Origin: Notolepis coatsorum
Lineage: Eukaryota; Chordata; Actinopteri; Aulopiformes; Paralepididae
Reading direction: 5' to 3'
DNA: 64,000 nt
NCBI GenBank assembly: GCA_963971535.1
Contig: OZ020585.1
Coordinates: forward strand, 22,132,005 to 22,196,004
The stretch's first letter is position 1. Every line of letters begins with the position of its first letter. This document shows, piece by piece, positions 58,986-64,000 of the stretch. A program made the translations under genes and the position numbers. The notes under the pieces are model-generated. The model worked only from the letters and a program-made list of their open reading frames with translations. It had not been told where the DNA came from and ran no database searches.

Positions 58986-59880
58986 AGAGCCTCCTCGGAG
59001 GAGCCTTCTCCTCAGAGTCTTAGCCTACTTAGTCCAATTGTTACATGAACCTTTTTCAATTGTTTTACTCACGTTGAGGTCTCTCTGGGAAAACTGCTGT
59101 CTTCCCCTCTTACATAAAGAGCAGAATTGATGCGGTTGTTATTCCCAGGCTCGTCGTATAAGAGCCTGTGTCTGTGTCTCTAGTACCGGCTTCCTGCTGC
59201 TCGTCCCAGACAGCGAGGGGAAACATTGTGGGGCTCTTTCTTGTTAGAAATTTGCTGTCACTGTTCTCTGGTTTTTTACGAGCATACACGCTGTTTCATA
59301 AATCAGCGTTTGGTGTTACGAGGCCGATCAGCGCTGGCCCAGGGTGTTTTTCAATGATTGAATCCGCTTTTTGGGACCGCCGCGCCTTGGTTGCCCAACA
59401 TCATAAAAACGGCGTTTTTTTATGCGGTCGGCTGGGAAGGAGATTTTTGTCTCTACCGAGCGCCAGTGCACTAGGTTAGACTCGAGGACTTGCGTACATC
59501 TCCGGGGGGAGATGACGGAGTAGATCAAACATTGGCAGGGGGGTTTCATGCCTGTTAGGTGGGCCACCGGGAGCGGTGCGTTCACGTACTGACCGTCTTG
59601 GTGGCACCCTCTGTGATGTTTTGGATCGACACGCGTACCTACCCCCCTCTTAGGACTGGGGGCGGCAGCGTGACAAGGGCATGGGACTTGTCCTGGTCGC
59701 GCCGGACCGGATCAGTTTAACCCGTTGTCCGCCGGGGCGCAGACAAGTTCTGTTACTCCGAAGGACCCTGAGCTTTTCCGGGGGGAAAATGCCTGGGCGG
59801 GCCGGACGTCACAGGGGTTGATGTCATGAATGTGTGTGTATAGATGCCACTATTAGTTGCCCTTAACAGTGGTGTGCATT

Positions 59881-60212
59881 GGGGCAGCTAAGTGGCGCAG
59901 TGGGCAAGGCGCTCGCCACTAACGCAGGAGACGCTGGGTTCGAGCCCAGCTCTCGGCGTTGCTACCAGCTTGGCTGGTCGTTCATACTAACACAATTGGC
60001 AGTGTTAGGGGTGGGAAAGCTGGTGGGTGGGGATTGGACGTTGTGGACAGCGACTCCTACAGGTCGGTTGGTGCGCCTGTACAGCAGAATCAGGAAGTAA
60101 CAGGGGCAGCGTGAGCCTCCCGCGCGTTACTCCTCGCCACTGAGAGATCGCGCTGTGCAGGTGAAAAGATGCGACGGCTGCCTCCTCGTGTACCGGAGGG
60201 GACACGTGTATG
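59881..60212 (+). repeat. tRNA-derived SINE, 3' truncated
   Basis: GGGCAGCTAAGTGGCGCAGT and GCTGGGTTCGAGCCCAGCTC, the same family as 48494-48966. It is cut off at about 60212 where the foldback-family repeat begins. Confidence 0.85.
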
Positions 60213-60545
60213 CTTTCCGCAACGCAGTTGTGTTTCCGCGTTCCCGCTTTGTGCTCTGATTGGCCGAGCGCGCGCATGCGCATGAGCCGCGACAAGCCCT
60301 TCAGCCAGGCAGGAATACTCAGCTCCGCTTAACGCAATTTATACAAATGGAAGTATTGATTTCACCGTAACGAATCATTAAAAAAATATACCGTTAACTG
60401 GAATATCTTTACACATATGTTGGATTATGTAATTGGTTTGTCATGACAAACCAATAAAAAATCGCGAATTAACCGGTGGCTACAACAACACACAGTAACT
60501 ACATGCATCATTGTTTACAATGAACGGTGGGGCTAATCGAAAGGA
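60213..60545 (-). repeat. Foldback-family dispersed repeat
   Basis: Contains TGTTTCCGCGTTCCCGCTTT and CTCTGATTGG, shared with the arms at 31701. The rest is the reverse complement of 893-1190 (TTGTTTACAATGAACGGTG). Confidence 0.65.
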
Positions 60546-60692
60546 CTGGACACGGACAAGTTAAACTAACCTAAAGTTAGTTGTTCACCAACAATCTACA
60601 GACGCAAACAAACACAGAACCGGACTGTTATATTAAATTAATTGATTGCTGTTTAACTTGTCCGTGTCCAGTCCTTTCGATTAGCCCCACCG
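60527..60692. mobile_element. Small MITE with ~40-bp inverted ends
   Basis: CGGTGGGGCTAATCGAAAGG ... AAGTTAAAC and its complement at 60651-60692. Non-coding. Confidence 0.7.
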
Positions 60693-62063
60693 TCACTGGT
60701 TCTCCAGAGGCCTAACCTGAAGACCTCATTTAGCTCTCACTGCTTCACTTGTTGTTTTGGCTTGTTCTCTTTTGCCTATGTGCATTATTTTGATATCTGG
60801 AACTTTGGAGTCTGGTGCACCCACCTCCCCATCTTTTTGTCCATTTAAATTAGCTGTGCAAATAAATATTGTTATTTTTGATAACTCGTGTCTTGTCCTG
60901 TACGTTCAATGCCTAAACGAGCCATATTGTAGGATTGAACGTAACAGCCCCAATTATGTGTGAGCGGATGTGGGCGTGGCCAGGCAGGTGAGGAGCGTGC
61001 ATGTGGTTTAAAGTTTTCATGATAGCATATGATTAAAGGGACAGTTCCAATAGAGCAGAGCGCTCGCTATACTCGTATAACTAGGGTTATAGGATAACCT
61101 TCGTTCTCTCCCCTCCAGGTAGGATTGCATCCAGCTCACTGATAGACTATCAAAACCAATTGCTTTTAGCTTGTCAATCAGAATGGAGTGATTGACAGTG
61201 TCGAAGGCCTTTTGTAGGTCCAGCATGACCATGCCGCAGTATTTGCCCGCGTCCACCTCTTGTTTGATGGTCGTTCAAATAGAGAAGGCATGTGTCAGTG
61301 GAGTGGGATGTTCTGAAGCCAGATTGGAATTCGTAGATTAGATTTTTTTCCGCGAGGTACTTTTCGACCTGTTCGTATACTATTTTTCCCATGACTTTCG
61401 AAATGGAGGTAAGAATAGAAACAGGGCGGTAGTTGCCTGGGTCTAATTGGCTGCCCTTTTTGTGCAGGGGGGTTACTCTCGCAATTCTGAAGTCTTTGGG
61501 TATGTGTCCCTGTTTTATGGAGAGGTTTATTATGTGTGTGATGACTGGGGTGATGGCGGCTGCTGAGTCTCTGAGGAATTTGGAGGGGATATTGTCATGG
61601 CCAGTGGCCTTGTTAGGTTGGAGGGCGCTCAGTTTTTTGAGTACCTCAGCTGTTGTTACCATTTCTAGTTTGAAATCGTCTTTGCGGACCCCTAGGTTAT
61701 TGTAGTAGGCTATGATGTGTTCTACCCCAAAATGCCCTGAGTGGGGAGGGTAGTTTATTTACTAGTGTTGTCTGTGATGAGCGTGTTGTCCGTCTTTATG
61801 TTTATGTTTGAAAATCTGGTTTTACGTTTTTTACTGCAGCCTAGTTGATTATTGAGTAATTTCCAAAGTTCACAGGGTTTATTTTAGTTTTCCTCAGTTT
61901 TGTCATTGATTCAATAATTTTTTGCAGTTTTGATCATGGAGTTTACGTAATTTCTTAGTCTGTTTTTTTTGTTGGCGAAGTAGAGTCCGATCCATGCAAC
62001 ATTGACAAAAAATGGACTTGCAGTGTGGATGTAGAGAACACACAACATGATAATACATGTTGA

Positions 62064-62292
62064 GGCGACAGTGGCCCGGGAGGTAGTGCAGTCGTCTGGT
62101 AATCCGGAGGTTCCCGGTTTGATTCCCGCTCATCCCGGGCAGCGTGTAGAAGTGTCCTTGAGCAAGACACTTAATCCCTAACTTCTCCCGATGAGCAGGT
62201 TGGCCCCTTGCATGGTTGCCTCCGCTGTCGGTGTGTGAGTGAATGGGTAAAATGTGAGGAACAAATTGTAAACCGCTAGATAAATGCACGAT
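62064..62292 (+). repeat. V-SINE-like tRNA-derived SINE
   Basis: GGCGACAGTGGCCCGGGAGG, GGAGGTTCCCGGTTTGATTC and AGTGTCCTTGAGCAAGACAC, the same family as 30008-30271. Confidence 0.8.
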
Positions 62293-62538
62293 TTAGCATT
62301 TCTTTAATTTAATACACTCACAGTCTAATGTCACTGGATCATTGCATAAATCTGGTCTTTTGTTGGAAAGAAGCAGCATCTTCTACTGTTCTCTCTACCG
62401 TCTGACATATTTTGGAGTCTGCATCAGTCTATTGTTTTAAACTGAGGATAAGTACAGAATTTAGCCCTGTGTCATATTCACTGATGATTGTGTGATTGAT
62501 AAGAGGCCTCTCACCTCAATTCATGCTTTCACACCAGG

Positions 62539-62760
62539 GCCCTCATTCATCAATAGTGTGCATAGAACATTTCTATTTCCACACGTAAGCACGGAATGTA
62601 GAACTAGTGTACGCACAGGGAAGTCGGGATTCATCACACGGTGCGTACGCAGGCTCTATGCCCCTCCGTGTTGATGAATACCACTTTGTTCTACCGTCAA
62701 TGCTCGTGCATGATTATCCATATATGGTCATGAAAATGAGGAAACACCCCCCATGGGATG
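62539..62760. mobile_element. Possible Harbinger-like element end
   Basis: GGGCCCTCATTCATCAATAG resembles the GGGCC...TATTCATCAA termini of fish Harbinger MITEs. The other end was not found. Confidence 0.35.
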
Positions 62761-63825
62761 TGAAATAATGGACTGACCCGAGCGGAACCCTGAGAAACTC
62801 CACGAAGATTGTTCACTGCTGTCGAACCAAGAAGACACTATCGCGTATTATGGGATAAATAATAAAAGGCGGACTTGTAAACGGTGATGTCAGATATCAA
62901 CGGCTCCCTAAGACCATTGCTGCAATTCTGCCTGGAAAGCTCAGAATACTAATAAAGACCGTTCGTTGACCACTGTTTGGCGTTGGTTGTGTGTCATTAT
63001 AACCGTGCTGTAATATGAATGCCTTTATTAGTTGTGTTCGATTGGCTATATGATTTTTAGAGGCATCTATTTTGTTGTCGGCTAATAAAGACCGCGCTGG
63101 AATATGACTGCCTTTTCCCGTGTTGTTTGATTGATACCCAGGGATTAAAGTTCTCCTCAATTCTATTCCAAATCGCGATGGATCTCCCGTCAATTTTCTA
63201 CCTGCTGCATATGATTTCTAGAGGCATACTACAATCTATTTTGATGTCAGTATTGGGTAGCCTATATAAACAATAATAGAGAGCATATACAAGAACAATG
63301 AATCTCACTGCATGTATGATGTAGGCATGCCTTTCAATACATGAACTTGAATTCCATCATGTTTGTGTGCGGGACTCACAAGGCTGTTGTCACAATGGGT
63401 GGTACCGGTACAGTAATAATTACAGTCCACACAATATCACGATCCATGCCATAGCCTATGTTCTATTAGGACATGATCTGTGACGACAAATGTTCTAGAA
63501 TGTTTGATTAAGATATCATACTCTGACAGCATGCCTATGAGCAACAAAAACGCGAACTTGAATCCCATCATATACATAGTCTGTCCACTATCTGCATGGT
63601 GTCATTGCAATTCTATTCTTTCTATTTCTATTTCTATTCTTATTGCTATTCTTTCTTATACAGTAAAAAGGGGGAAGAACACTATATTCATATGACTTAT
63701 TCTGCTTACAGCTTCGAAATTCCACTTGTTTCGTTTAACGTAAAGCCTTTTAAATATAATCAAAACGTTCCCGTGTTTCGGCGGTCTGTGCGCAAAATAA
63801 TAACGAGTTGAGCTTTATGATTTAT
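62761..63825. other. No gene recognised
   Basis: AT-rich sequence. Around 62930-63130 a short segment (AATAAAGACCG...) is repeated in diverged form. No exon or RNA gene recognised. Confidence 0.4.
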
Positions 63826-63970
63826 GATGAATTGAAAATGGGGGACCCTGATGTAAACAAGACGAAAGTTGGTCTGCATCCCCAATTAACAATTGTATGT
63901 ACTGAGCTGTACTGTACTGTACCCATTCTGCAATCTGTTAATAAACTTTTCAATCAATCAATCAATCAAG
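63826..63970 (+). mobile_element. LINE 3' tail copy
   Basis: GATGAATTGAAAATGGGGGA through GTTAATAAACTTTTCAATCA and (ATCA)n, the same family as at 32595. Confidence 0.85.
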
Positions 63971-64000
63971 CTACGCGGAGCGCAGTCAGTCAGTAGCCTA

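Larger units (their letters stand above)
58471..61063. mobile_element. 2.6-kb DNA element with ~115-bp terminal inverted repeats, inside the LINE
   Basis: Ends GCGCTCTGCTCTATTGGAAC and its complement continue inward as inverted repeats through CACATCCGCTCACACATAA (58471-58582 and 60950-61063). It separates the two halves of the LINE reverse transcriptase. The interior holds a SINE (59881-60212), a foldback-family repeat (60213-60545) and a small MITE (60527-60692); the rest is unrecognised. Confidence 0.75.
57447..62035 (-). mobile_element. LINE (non-LTR retrotransposon), ORF2 split by a 2.6-kb insertion
   Basis: Minus strand. 61.09-62.03 kb encodes the start of the reverse transcriptase (LQPNKATGHDNIPSKFL, VTPLHKKGSQLDPGNYRPVS, LDLQKAFDTVNHSILIDKLK). 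57.47-58.47 kb encodes the rest (VSCGVPQGSILG, FLFADDSALLVS, LWLADNKLSLHLGK-like, TIQNKLVRLLL-like, ending HLRETAIRNWPL stop). The catalytic FADD box is visible. Frameshifts and stops make it inactive. The 3' UTR start (CCAACCCCCTCCAATGTACA) links it to the tails at 32595, 34546, 26796, 7830 and 63826. Clade is L2/CR1-like by appearance, not proven. Confidence 0.85.

Overview
This is vertebrate nuclear DNA, most likely from a ray-finned fish. Genes are split into small exons with canonical GT-AG introns, and the sequence is crowded with fish-type repeats: tRNA-headed SINEs, hAT elements with 8-bp target duplications, non-LTR retrotransposons and solo LTRs. The species cannot be told from the sequence. 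Gene identities come from my knowledge of the vertebrate proteins, and no search was run.

Three protein genes are recognisable. SLC4A1AP (kanadaptin) is on the minus strand. Its start codon is at 8652-8650, eight coding exons run down to 438, and the 3' end lies left of the window. SUPT7L (STAF65-gamma, a SAGA/STAGA core subunit) is on the plus strand, complete in four coding exons from 26967 to 45782. These two genes are head-to-head neighbours in other vertebrates and that order is kept here. A short exon at 54089-54142 looks like the first coding exon of PPP1R21, with no later exon in the window.

The outstanding structure is at 9290-26789, between the two head-to-head genes. It is a 17,500-bp foldback element with no open reading frame. 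It is flanked by a perfect 8-bp direct repeat (CCCGCCCT) and ends in 372-bp terminal inverted repeats. Everything inside is a 167-bp satellite monomer: about 40 copies in one orientation, then an abrupt switch at 16368-16370, then about 60 copies inverted. The whole palindromic satellite therefore appears to have inserted as one transposon, separating the SUPT7L start-codon exon from the promoter region it would normally share with SLC4A1AP.

Layout: 1-8652 SLC4A1AP exons and repeat-rich introns (solo LTR 1315-2747, 36-bp minisatellite 5606-6146). 8653-9289 upstream region. 9290-26789 foldback satellite element. 26796-45782 SUPT7L with nested hAT elements and a recent 1.95-kb tandem duplication. 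45783-54000 mostly repeats, including a second solo LTR. 54089-54142 the PPP1R21-like exon. 55300-64000 retrotransposon territory, with a LINE reverse-transcriptase gene split by a 2.6-kb insertion.

One LINE family recurs and touches the host genes. Its 3' end makes up essentially the whole of SLC4A1AP intron 1, and another copy ends just before the putative acceptor of the SUPT7L start-codon exon.
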